This document shows, in pieces, positions 7,927 through 14,478 of a DNA stretch of 24,013 nt. The translations under genes and the position numbers were made by a program. The DNA is from an uncultured Muribaculaceae bacterium. Its GTDB lineage: Bacteria; Bacteroidota; Bacteroidia; Bacteroidales; Muribaculaceae. Location: NCBI GenBank assembly GCA_947178235.1, contig CAMWXQ010000002.1, positions 1 through 24,013 of the forward strand, read 5' to 3'. The notes below the pieces were generated by a model. That model made no database searches and had not been told where the DNA came from. It saw only the letters and a program-made list of their open reading frames with translations. Numbering within the stretch: position 1 is the first letter of the stretch; every line of letters starts with the position of its first letter.

Positions 7927-8698
7927 CCAACTGTTCAGCCTCTCACGCCTGTGGAGGGTGATGCACAGGTACATGGTCGAGAACCGCGCCACCCTCATCC
8001 TCGGCGCAGCGCTCATACTCGCGCTCATGCTCATCATCGGTGCCATCCTCGGCTTCCAGGCCACCGAAGAACTGGCCGAGGCACAGGTCGAGGCCGCCGC
8101 CACCGCATACATGTGCGTCACCGCACTCGCCTGCATCATCATTGCCTCGGGGCTCTTCGCCACGCTCAACACCCCCTCGGGCGCCGTGTCGTTCCTCACC
8201 CTCCCCGCCACCCCCTACGAGATATGCCTCTCGCGCTGGATCATAGCCGTCCCCCTCTGCCTCGCATGGTGCTTCGCCTGCATCTTCCTCGCCGAGGCCG
8301 CCCGCATCGGCATAGCCCTCATGGTCCGGGTCGAGACCGTCTACCGCGTCCCCATCGATCTCCTCTTTGCACCCAACATGGGACTCTCCATATTCCCACT
8401 CCTGTACGTCAAGGGGATACTCACCATCCAGTCCTTCTTCCTGCTCGGGAGCATCCTCTGGCGCGGACAGAACCTCATCAAGACCATCGGCGCCATCGGT
8501 GCCATCGGCGTGTTCCTCTATCTCGTATCTTCAGGCGTCACCATCGCCTGCATATACTTCGGCGCCCGCATACCCTTCACCTTCTACCTCGCCCCGACAG
8601 CCTACTTCTCGGGGGTGCTGTGCTACATACTCATCATCTTCAACTACACCCTCACCCTCATACGTCTGCGCGAGGCCGAGGTAATCCAACGCTGGTGA
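7916..8698 (+). CDS. ABC-type permease, six predicted helices
   Basis: This 260-residue membrane protein has hydrophobic segments near residues 25-47, 66-85, 115-137, 160-180, 195-215 and 225-248. A cytoplasmic segment SFLTLPATPYEICLSRWI resembles the LTLPAS...KFLSRW signature of Bacteroidota permeases paired with YtrA-type regulators. It overlaps the ATPase gene by 11 bases and is followed 4 bases later by the regulator gene. It probably pairs with the ATPase as a dimer of half-transporters. The substrate is unknown. Confidence 0.85.
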   Translation: METNQLFSLSRLWRVMHRYMVENRATLILGAALILALMLIIGAILGFQATEELAEAQVEAAATAYMCVTALACIIIASGLFATLNTPSGAVSFLTLPATPYEICLSRWIIAVPLCLAWCFACIFLAEAARIGIALMVRVETVYRVPIDLLFAPNMGLSIFPLLYVKGILTIQSFFLLGSILWRGQNLIKTIGAIGAIGVFLYLVSSGVTIACIYFGARIPFTFYLAPTAYFSGVLCYILIIFNYTLTLIRLREAEVIQRW

Positions 8699-8702
8699 GC
8701 CT

Positions 8703-9083
8703 ATGGAGTTTCAGGAGAACAGCAAACCGATCTACCTGCAAATCGTAGACCGCATCTGCGCCCTCATCATGGACGGCACATACGCCATCGGGGCCCGCAT
8801 ACCGTCGGTCCGCGACTATGCCACATCCTTGCAGGTCAACCCGAACACCGTCATGCGCAGCTACGAATACCTCAGCCGCGAAGACGTCATCTACAACCGC
8901 CGCGGCATAGGATTCTTTGTCTGCGAGGGAGCCATCGCCAATGTCCGCCGCCTCAACAGCATGACCTTCTTCAACGGCGAGATCCAGCAGATGTTCCAGC
9001 GCCTCAATCAGCTCAAAATCACCCCCGCACAACTCAACGAACTGTACACAAAATACTTAGACGCCATAGACAAGAAGAAATGA
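8703..9083 (+). CDS. GntR-family regulator, YtrA subfamily
   Basis: This 126-residue regulator has an N-terminal winged helix-turn-helix (about 8-75). Marker segments are KPIYLQIVDRICALI, IPSVRDYATSLQVNPNTVMRSYEYL and the wing YNRRGIGFFV. It has only a short helical C-terminal dimerisation tail (about 80-126) and no large ligand-binding domain, which defines the YtrA subfamily. Members repress their own ABC operon. It is expected to act at the promoter 6999-7030, though no obvious operator palindrome was found there. It shares an ATGA overlap with the next gene. Confidence 0.93.
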   Translation: MEFQENSKPIYLQIVDRICALIMDGTYAIGARIPSVRDYATSLQVNPNTVMRSYEYLSREDVIYNRRGIGFFVCEGAIANVRRLNSMTFFNGEIQQMFQRLNQLKITPAQLNELYTKYLDAIDKKK

Positions 9084-10111
9084 AACTCTCCACATACCTC
9101 CTCATCGGCGGGATATGCGCCAGTGCCCTCGGGCTCGCGCTAATGCTCATCTCCGGGTACGCCTCCGACCCCATGAGCATCTACGTCACACCCCCCTCCT
9201 TCTCGCCGTCAGCCGACAACTCCTCGGATTCCATCATCGCCTCAGTCATGGACCAGACCGGGGACACCATAGCCATACCCGTCGAAGTCATCACCACCCC
9301 GGCGTACAACGTCAAGATGACACACACCACCACGGCCACATCATCTACATCAGCCACAACGGCCTCCTCCACGGCCCCCACGGTCACCTCCGTACCCGAA
9401 CCCGCCGCGCCGCTCCCCGACCTCACCGTCACCCGGGACGCCCCCGTATCCAACTTCAACGTCGTTGCCTTCTCCGAAACCCGCCCCACATACCGCTTCA
9501 AGATCGAGAACTTCAAGGGCTACGCCGTCCGCGAAAGCCCCTCGGTCAAGGCGCCCAAACTCATAGCCGACGAAGAATGGGCCAAGGCCGTCAGCATGAA
9601 GAGGTCCATGCACACCCTCAAAGTCGACATCGACATCCGCAGGCTCACCGACGCCTACGGCCCCTACTTCCGCGCACGCCACTTCTGTCCCGTCACCATC
9701 GTCGTCCCCAAGGGATGGCTCCACGGAGCCTCCGTCGGCACACGCACCCTCTACCTCGACTCCATACAGGCCGACAAATTCGTCGCCGTATCCGCCGGCC
9801 GCATCACACTCAACGACTGCCGCTTCAACCAGCTCAACTGCATGGGCCGCCACCTCGACGAACTCAAATTCGACAACTCCACAGCCGTCAACGTCGACAT
9901 CGCAGCCATCTCCCCCCGGTTCCTCCTCACAGGCACCGACTCGCGCTCCGTCGCCACCAACATCGACATCTCAGCCGTCTCCTCAGGCTCCAAAGCCGAA
10001 ATCCGCGTCAACGACCTCCGCATCGACCGCCTCCGCTGGAACCCAACCAACCCCAACGACAACACCCAGATCACCGTCTCCTCCCAAATCCCCCTCAACT
10101 TCATCCGCTGA
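9080..10111 (+). CDS. membrane-anchored beta-rich protein of unknown function (GIN-like)
   Basis: This 343-residue protein starts with a hydrophobic anchor (about 5-27). A long Ser/Thr/Ala/Pro-rich linker (about 75-125) and a C-terminal half with regularly alternating short strands (about 190-343) follow. The strand part (LYLDSIQADKFVAVSAG, LTLNDC-like and LKFDNSTAVNVDI turns) looks like the beta-helical putative-adhesin domain (GIN/DUF2807-like), but I am not certain of the family. The ATGA overlap with the regulator gene ties it to the ABC operon. It probably sits outside the inner membrane and could be the sensor, the binding partner or a structural part of the transporter module. Confidence 0.6.
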   Translation: MKLSTYLLIGGICASALGLALMLISGYASDPMSIYVTPPSFSPSADNSSDSIIASVMDQTGDTIAIPVEVITTPAYNVKMTHTTTATSSTSATTASSTAPTVTSVPEPAAPLPDLTVTRDAPVSNFNVVAFSETRPTYRFKIENFKGYAVRESPSVKAPKLIADEEWAKAVSMKRSMHTLKVDIDIRRLTDAYGPYFRARHFCPVTIVVPKGWLHGASVGTRTLYLDSIQADKFVAVSAGRITLNDCRFNQLNCMGRHLDELKFDNSTAVNVDIAAISPRFLLTGTDSRSVATNIDISAVSSGSKAEIRVNDLRIDRLRWNPTNPNDNTQITVSSQIPLNFIR

Positions 10112-10124
10112 CATTATTACGATT

Positions 10125-11000
10125 ATGGATCAGAACAATATCGTCATACGCAATCTTGCGGGGGTGGGGTTTGATGAGGTGGCGGGGGCGTTTGCCGAGG
10201 CGTTCGCGGACTATGACATCCGCATCGACCCTAAGTCGCTTGCCGATATGCTGCGCCGACGCGGGATGCGCCCAGAGCTCTCTTTCGCGGCGTTCGACGG
10301 GGGACGGATCGTGTCGTTCATCCTCAATGGCATAGGCACCTTCGACGGTCGGCTGACCGCCTACGATACAGGCACGGGGACCGTGCCCGATTTCCGTGGC
10401 CGAGGGCTCACGGACAGGATCTTCGCATACTCGCTCGCACCGCTGCGCGATGCGGGTGTCGGTGTGTACCTGCTCGAAGTCTTAACCCACAACATCCCTG
10501 CCGTGAAGATTTATGAGCGGCAGGGTTTCGGCATTGCGCGAGAATTCGACTGCTTCGGTGGCGATGTCGACTCTGTCATCGCCACTGCGGGCCAAAAGGC
10601 CAACCTCGACATCACCATCAATCGGGTCAGCCCCGAAGAAATCAGCAGCCACGCCGGGTGGATGGAGTTTGCCCCCTCGTGGCAGAACTCCTTTGAGTCA
10701 ATCCACCGTAATCCCGACGCCTTTGTCTGTCTAATGGCCTTTGAGGGTGGGGAGCCTGTCGGTTTCGGCGTCTCGGAGACTGCCTACGGCGACATCACGC
10801 AGCTCGCCGTCGCCCACGACCGCCGCCGTCGCGGCATTGGTTCGCGCCTTCTCGCCGAACTCACCCGCATGAGCCACCTCCCCCGCATCAAAGCCTTGAA
10901 CATCCCCGTTGAGGCGACCTCAGCCGCTGGCTTCCTCCTCGCCTCCACCCTCACCCCGACCTGCCGCCAATACGAAATGCACCGCGACCTCACCAAATAA
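10125..11000 (+). CDS. tandem GNAT-family N-acetyltransferase
   Basis: This 291-residue protein has two GNAT domains. The N-terminal domain (about 5-145) carries acetyl-CoA loop VPDFRGRGLTDRIF (RGRG at 91-94), then the NIPAVKIYERQGF helix-strand. The C-terminal domain (about 165-291) carries a second loop VAHDRRRRGIGSRLL (232-243). It would transfer an acetyl group from acetyl-CoA to an amine; the substrate is unknown. It starts 13 bases after the previous gene. Codon use changes within the gene: the first part is rich in GCG, GGG and GTG, while the last third uses C-ending codons like its neighbours. It may be read through from the ABC operon. Confidence 0.88.
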   Translation: MDQNNIVIRNLAGVGFDEVAGAFAEAFADYDIRIDPKSLADMLRRRGMRPELSFAAFDGGRIVSFILNGIGTFDGRLTAYDTGTGTVPDFRGRGLTDRIFAYSLAPLRDAGVGVYLLEVLTHNIPAVKIYERQGFGIAREFDCFGGDVDSVIATAGQKANLDITINRVSPEEISSHAGWMEFAPSWQNSFESIHRNPDAFVCLMAFEGGEPVGFGVSETAYGDITQLAVAHDRRRRGIGSRLLAELTRMSHLPRIKALNIPVEATSAAGFLLASTLTPTCRQYEMHRDLTK

Positions 11001-11029
11001 CCCCCTCAGCCGTCAGGACAAGGATTGAT

Positions 11030-12361
11030 TCACATATCCTCTAACGTAAATAATCGGGTCTCTATCCTATACTTGGACAGGATACTCGTTTTTATACAAT
11101 TTACTTTCTCCATGAATGCTTTATGGTCGTAGTTGCGCTGCTGTCGCTTCACCTCGGCCACCAACGCACTCTCCCCATCGATCGAAAGAGCTACGATGTC
11201 TATCTCATTCGCCTCTTTTCCCTTTTTGCGTTCCCACCACGAACCTATGTCGGTATACTGATGGCTTTCCATCATCTTCAATCTGAACCACTTTTCGAGT
11301 GTAAGCCCAGAGAAGGTGGGATAACCGGAAAGGACAATCTGACGCAGATATTCAAAGTTGTTGAGCTCAACCAAGGTCTGATTCCTATCAAAATAATTGA
11401 ACCAAAACCGCAAGAAGTTATCGTTGATTTCATACTGGACATTCTGTGAACGTGGCTTGGACAGGATCGGACGCACTCGTTTTATCAGTGAATAATCCTC
11501 TATCAAGCGTTTCAGATGTCCTGCAACGGTTACACCTCCCAATGCGCTCTCAATTGCGCCCTGTGTATTTATACCCGATGCAATGCAACTCAACACCGAA
11601 AAATATAACCCGTAATCTTTCCCGAACTCCTCAATCAGCAGATTTCGGCCTTCGTTTACGAAAAGTGAATTTTCCCGAACTACATAATCAAACATGCCCT
11701 CGATTGATAGATCGGTGTCATCGCACAGCAACTCGATATATTTCGGGACACCTCCCGTGAGAGTGTACAGTGCGAGCAGTTCATCATTCGTATAACCTGG
11801 ACGGAAATCCCGCATGATCTCCTTCATAGTCTCCGTACCGAATCCCGAAAGACGTACCATGACATCCGCTCTGCCAAAGAGTGGTTCGTGGTAATTCTCA
11901 AAGATCCTGTGCATCATCGAATACACCGATCCCATGAGGAGTAAATTAACATGAGTATCGTTCCGATACGAATCCCAGATATTCTGCATATCACTGTACA
12001 CAGAGGGATTGATATTGAAGAATTCCTGGAATTCATCAATAATCAAGTTAAACTTGCGTGTCTTCGCAAGTTCCATCAACATCTGGAACAACGACTTGAA
12101 GGATTTTATCTCCGACGGCACATAACAACCGAGAGCCGAGGAAATAAGCCCCGAGAACTCTTCGCACAACGCAGCCTCGTTCTTTCGGCTCACAAATAAG
12201 TATAACGTCGGATATTCTCCCTCCGTTGCGCGAAGTGCGAGCCACGTCTTACCGATACGACGTCGACCGGTTATGACTGTCATCCGCGACCGGGACTCAA
12301 AGGCACGCTCCTGTATCCGTCTGAGTTCCTCTATCTCCTTTGTTCGATTATAGAATTTCAT
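11030..12361 (-). CDS. ATPase of the archaeal-ATPase/DUF234 type with nuclease-like C terminus
   Basis: This 443-residue protein has a STAND/AAA-like ATPase domain (about 1-230) with Walker A GRRRIGKTW (32-40) and Walker B LIIDEFQEF (Asp109, Glu110). A winged-helix region (about 250-320) follows. The C-terminal domain (about 325-443) contains EIDIVA (Asp388) and ALVAEVKRQ (Glu403, Lys405), which fit the D...ExK core of PD-(D/E)XK nucleases. The family is widespread in archaea and Bacteroidota and its function is not established; a role in genome conflict has been suggested for relatives. It is lower in GC than the flanking core genes and stands alone, convergent with the GNAT gene and with its own promoter. 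Confidence 0.88.
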   Translation of the reverse strand: MKFYNRTKEIEELRRIQERAFESRSRMTVITGRRRIGKTWLALRATEGEYPTLYLFVSRKNEAALCEEFSGLISSALGCYVPSEIKSFKSLFQMLMELAKTRKFNLIIDEFQEFFNINPSVYSDMQNIWDSYRNDTHVNLLLMGSVYSMMHRIFENYHEPLFGRADVMVRLSGFGTETMKEIMRDFRPGYTNDELLALYTLTGGVPKYIELLCDDTDLSIEGMFDYVVRENSLFVNEGRNLLIEEFGKDYGLYFSVLSCIASGINTQGAIESALGGVTVAGHLKRLIEDYSLIKRVRPILSKPRSQNVQYEINDNFLRFWFNYFDRNQTLVELNNFEYLRQIVLSGYPTFSGLTLEKWFRLKMMESHQYTDIGSWWERKKGKEANEIDIVALSIDGESALVAEVKRQQRNYDHKAFMEKVNCIKTSILSKYRIETRLFTLEDM

Positions 12362-12364
12362 ACT

Positions 12365-12389
12365 TTATTACCACCGTAATTATTACCAC
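12365..12389 (-). repeat. paired 10-nt direct repeat before the ATPase gene
   Basis: On the minus strand GTGGTAATAA occurs twice, at 12389-12380 and 12374-12365, a 15-nt period. The pair lies between the -7 box and the start codon, right where a regulator could block the transcript or a protein could bind the leader. Confidence 0.6.
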
Positions 12390-12394
12390 GGTGA

Positions 12395-12426
12395 CAAAGT
12401 TACAAAATTATTCCCGACTCACCAAA
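12395..12426 (-). promoter_or_regulatory. promoter of the DUF234 ATPase gene
   Basis: The minus strand shows TTTG (12426-12423), 20 bases, then TAACTTTG (12402-12395), a full match to the phylum consensus. The -33 box sits in the loop of a 7-bp inverted repeat (TTCCCGA at 12411-12417 with TCGGGAA at 12432-12438), a possible operator. The start codon follows the -7 box by 33 bases. Confidence 0.8.
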
Positions 12427-12525
12427 TCTGATCGGGAACTCGTCGGGCAAAATTATAGGGTATGCCTAATGCAACGCCATAGGAAAACCCGGCATAACTG
12501 CCGATTACGGCGCAAAGTTACAGAC

Positions 12526-12558
12526 ATAAAAATAAAAACTCTCAACAAATGTTGAGAG
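12526..12558 (-). terminator. intrinsic terminator after the first Crp/Fnr gene
   Basis: A perfect 9-bp stem (CTCTCAACA with TGTTGAGAG, 12539-12558, 2-nt loop) is followed on the minus strand by TTTTTATTTTTA. It starts 10 bases after the regulator stop codon, so it ends the antitoxin-toxin-regulator transcript. Confidence 0.9.
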
Positions 12559-12568
12559 CCAAGGAATT

Positions 12569-13147
12569 TCAGCGCTGCCCGCTGTCATTTTTTCTTAACC
12601 TGCTCAGATGAGTCGGGGTTATGTTCAAGAACGAAGCAATATCTTTGAGGGAGAAATACGAGAATATATCTTCGTATTTTTCAATGAGTTCATCATATCT
12701 CTCCTGTGCCGACTTTACATGAAGATTGATATATCGGTCATATACAGTATTGAATAAGGCATTGCTGGTTTCCGAGACAATCCGATACAACTCCTCGTCA
12801 GACTTCATTCTGCGACCTATCTCCCTCGCCGAGATACAATGGATTTCGCACGGCGTAACGGCAACTATCGAAACACGCGCTTTCATCCCATAAAAAGAGA
12901 ATGGGAAATCCGCGACAAACTCACCGGCAAACTCCAGACCGACGACGCTCTCTGTGCCGTCCAGAGCATAGGCGACATATTTCAGAGTGCCCTTTCGGAT
13001 ATATCCCACATATTTCGCAACCTCATCCCTCACGACAAACATTTCCCCCTTCTCATAATGGCGCAACACCCCCTTCTCGACGCAAAGGTCACGCCAAAAA
13101 TCATAATCGATGTTCTCGTAATATGTATTGAAGTTGGATGAGGTCAC
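12569..13147 (-). CDS. Crp/Fnr-family transcriptional regulator
   Basis: This 192-residue regulator has an N-terminal cyclic-nucleotide-binding-type beta barrel (about 25-110; GTLKYVAYALDGTESVVGLEFAGEFVADF split over strands). A dimerisation helix (about 115-150) and a C-terminal helix-turn-helix, FSLKDIASFLNITPTHLSRLRK (about 165-187), follow. No Fe-S cysteine cluster is seen. The start is a GTG at 13147, 17 bases after the toxin stop, with no terminator or promoter between, so it is probably the third gene of the toxin-antitoxin operon. It is a distant paralogue of the regulator at 14479, sharing the YEKGE.FV, YVG and FENE/FAGE..DF stretches. Confidence 0.9.
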   Translation of the reverse strand: MTSSNFNTYYENIDYDFWRDLCVEKGVLRHYEKGEMFVVRDEVAKYVGYIRKGTLKYVAYALDGTESVVGLEFAGEFVADFPFSFYGMKARVSIVAVTPCEIHCISAREIGRRMKSDEELYRIVSETSNALFNTVYDRYINLHVKSAQERYDELIEKYEDIFSYFSLKDIASFLNITPTHLSRLRKNDSGQR

Positions 13148-13164
13148 TATGAGGTCAATTATAA

Positions 13165-13443
13165 CTATTTGTCGCCATAGTGTCCTTTGAGGGAAACCAC
13201 AGAGACGATTACCTTATCATCTTCAATGGCGTAAATCATGCGGTCACCTTTGTTTATTTCTCTACTCCACAACCCGGATAGATTGCCTTTGAGTTGTTCA
13301 ACGTGCCCCGTTCCGGTGGTAGGATGCAACCGCAGTTCCTCGAATAAATCAGCTATCTTTTTTAGCGTTTTCTTTTGCCCGGACATTCGCCACTTTTTCA
13401 TGTGTTCGGTTGCTTCGTCCGAGAGTATCAACTCATAAATCAT
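13165..13443 (-). CDS. yoeB: type II toxin, YoeB/Txe family mRNA interferase
   Basis: This 92-residue RelE-fold ribonuclease cleaves mRNA at the ribosome. Residues matching E. coli YoeB catalysis are all present: Glu49 (HVEQLKG), Arg68 (DRMIYA) and the C-terminal His88-Tyr89 (KGHYGDK), along with the hallmark LKGNLSGLWSREIN. The toxin should therefore be active. The frame is open to 13488, but the ATG at 13443 overlaps the antitoxin stop as ATGA, the usual arrangement. The order antitoxin-toxin lets the antitoxin be made first. The Crp/Fnr gene follows 17 bases downstream. Confidence 0.95.
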   Translation of the reverse strand: MIYELILSDEATEHMKKWRMSGQKKTLKKIADLFEELRLHPTTGTGHVEQLKGNLSGLWSREINKGDRMIYAIEDDKVIVSVVSLKGHYGDK

Positions 13444-13739
13444 ACGCCTAAGAGATCCCTTATTTCGTCCATCGAATAGGCTCGACATCTTCCAGCCTTA
13501 ATATCTTCCATGCCACGCTTGACAGATGCCATGTTTTCCGGGTCATTGAACCATGTATCGCCTGAGGGAGAAGGATTTTCTTCCACCTTGACTGCTATCG
13601 TATTGGCTTTTGTGATTAGGATTGTTTCAATGAATTTTTTTAAACTCTTGCCATGTGCTGCTGCCATAATGGAGAGTTTCTGCAATGTATCGACGGGGAG
13701 GTCAATGTTTTTGCGTTTGATGTTCAATGCTGTTGCCAT
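13440..13739 (-). CDS. antitoxin of the YoeB pair, ribbon-helix-helix type
   Basis: This 99-residue protein has an N-terminal ribbon-helix-helix-like part (KRKNIDLPVDTLQKLSIM and AAAHGKSLKKFIETIL, about 8-45) for operator binding. The C-terminal tail (SPSGDTWFNDPENM and the helix IKAGRCRAYSMDEIRDLLGV, about 56-99) is typical of the toxin-neutralising segment. It is not the classic YefM/Phd fold seen with E. coli YoeB. It overlaps the toxin by 4 bases and has a promoter directly upstream in an AT-only palindromic stretch, which fits autorepression by the complex. Confidence 0.85.
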   Translation of the reverse strand: MATALNIKRKNIDLPVDTLQKLSIMAAAHGKSLKKFIETILITKANTIAVKVEENPSPSGDTWFNDPENMASVKRGMEDIKAGRCRAYSMDEIRDLLGV

Positions 13740-13758
13740 AGTCTTATGTTTTACAATA

Positions 13759-13790
13759 CAAAGATATAAAATATATATTATATATACAAT
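13759..13790 (-). promoter_or_regulatory. promoter/operator of the antitoxin-toxin-Crp operon
   Basis: On the minus strand the -7 box TATCTTTG (13766-13759) is preceded, 20 bases upstream, by ATTG (13790-13787), one mismatch from TTTG. The spacer is made almost only of alternating A and T with internal dyads (13767-13786), a natural place for ribbon-helix-helix dimers to sit and repress. Confidence 0.7.
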
Positions 13791-13861
13791 ATGTGAGAGT
13801 GAAAGTTTGTCGATATTATAAACTAATTGTTATGTGACAACGGCAAGATATATTTGACGTA

Positions 13862-13969
13862 TCATGCCAGGTCACTCAGCCGACGCCAGGGATATAGGAG
13901 GAAGCAAAGTGTCTTTACTTCGTCGGTGGCGAAGTTTTCGGCAAGAAGTTGGATGATTTCACTATGTAG
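13862..13969 (-). pseudogene. possible effector-associated-domain (EAD-like) fragment
   Basis: A 35-codon open stretch between two stops, without a start codon, reads ...EIIQLLAENFATDEVKTLCF... That resembles the opening helices of the death-like effector-associated domain found in bacterial conflict proteins, whose family pattern is roughly LL...F..EEL.TLCF.L. One frame over, the next bases read YIPGVG, close to the YDNLPGEG turn that follows in that domain. This suggests a frameshifted remnant. The match is from memory and short, so it could be chance. Confidence 0.35.
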
Positions 13970-14003
13970 TTAGGCAATATAACATATTCCAGCCTTGATG
14001 GTT

Positions 14004-14297
14004 TCAGAACTCGAAGCTAATTTTAAGACGGCCCCCCAATCCTCGCTCTACGATGTCATAGAGTGTGCGGAGGGTGATATTCTCGCCATCATTTTCTATT
14101 TTGGATATGAACGGTCGCTTTTTATCCACACGTTCGGCCAACTGCTCCTGCGTGAGATTAAGACTTTCGCGGGCAGTCTTGATTTTGTACCCGATTCGGA
14201 GGGCTTCAAGCTCGTTTTCCAGACGGTCGCGCTCGGGAGTACCGATTTCTCCGTAATATTTGTTTTTCAGTTGATCGAGAGTCTGTATATTATCCAT
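14004..14297 (-). CDS. HigA-like XRE-family antitoxin without its toxin
   Basis: This 97-residue protein has a helix-turn-helix of the XRE type (SLNLTQEQLAERVDKKRPFISKIEN, split around residues 44-68). The N-terminal lead-in (QLKNKYYGEIGTPERDRLENE) is typical of antitoxins paired with HigB/RelE-like toxins in Bacteroidota. The C terminus GLGGRLKISFEF is complete. An AAGGAG motif lies 8 bases before the ATG. No intact toxin gene is next to it; only the first codons of one remain upstream. It may still repress its own promoter or neutralise toxins encoded elsewhere. Confidence 0.85.
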   Translation of the reverse strand: MDNIQTLDQLKNKYYGEIGTPERDRLENELEALRIGYKIKTARESLNLTQEQLAERVDKKRPFISKIENDGENITLRTLYDIVERGLGGRLKISFEF

Positions 14298-14362
14298 AGT
14301 GTTTGCTCCTTGAAGAAATCCTCAAAATAGTTTTTGTAGGTTATTAACTCTCTGACTTTCAT
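14267..14362 (-). pseudogene. HigB/RelE-like toxin stub, N terminus only
   Basis: A 31-codon reading frame begins MKVRELITYKNYFEDFFKEQ and then runs out of frame into the antitoxin gene. The first 21 residues match, by recall, the N terminus of the RelE/HigB-type toxins that precede this antitoxin family (pattern: V.E.I.YK.YFEDF). After that point the toxin sequence is missing, as if a deletion had joined codon ~21 to the antitoxin start. A consensus promoter sits 4 bases upstream of its ATG. Confidence 0.6.
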
Positions 14363-14366
14363 GCCG

Positions 14367-14398
14367 CAAAGGTAACTAATAAATTACATCTACGCAAA
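14367..14398 (-). promoter_or_regulatory. promoter of the toxin stub/antitoxin
   Basis: The minus strand shows TTTG (14398-14395), exactly 20 bases, then TACCTTTG (14374-14367). Transcription should start at or next to the stub ATG at 14362, giving an almost leaderless stub and a leader of about 65 bases for the antitoxin. Confidence 0.85.
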
Positions 14399-14407
14399 TA
14401 TAACGCA

Positions 14408-14428
14408 GAAGTTCTTCTTGAAGTTCTT
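14408..14428. repeat. GAAGTTCTT direct repeat between divergent promoters
   Basis: GAAGTTCTT occurs at 14408-14416 and 14420-14428, a 12-nt period. It sits between the leftward promoter (14367-14398) and the rightward -7 box (14464-14471), so it may be an operator for either the XRE protein or the Crp/Fnr regulator. Confidence 0.5.
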
Positions 14429-14463
14429 AAAAGAAGCATTCCTAATTGTCTGATATTTTTTTG

Positions 14464-14471
14464 TACCTTTG
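14464..14471 (+). promoter_or_regulatory. -7 box of the second Crp/Fnr gene
   Basis: TACCTTTG matches the -7 consensus. No TTTG is found 19-21 bases upstream, so the -33 contact is weak and an activator may be needed. The ATG at 14479 is only 7 bases after the box, predicting a leaderless or nearly leaderless mRNA. Confidence 0.65.
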
Positions 14472-14478
14472 CGATGTT

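Noticed and set aside
11123..11760. Plus-strand frames within the DUF234 ATPase gene
   Set aside because: They are short, carry no motif and are covered by a gene with complete Walker and nuclease-like motifs on the minus strand.
12512..12519. TAACTTTG on the minus strand as a promoter
   Set aside because: No -33 box at proper spacing, and it lies just beyond a terminator; a full consensus promoter for the ATPase gene exists at 12395-12426.
13444..13488. 15-residue N-terminal extension of the YoeB toxin
   Set aside because: It lies inside the antitoxin gene in another frame; the ATG at 13443 gives the ATGA overlap and the conserved N terminus.
14446..14478. TTG start for the second Crp/Fnr regulator
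   Set aside because: The -7 promoter box is inside this extension, so it would not be transcribed from that promoter.
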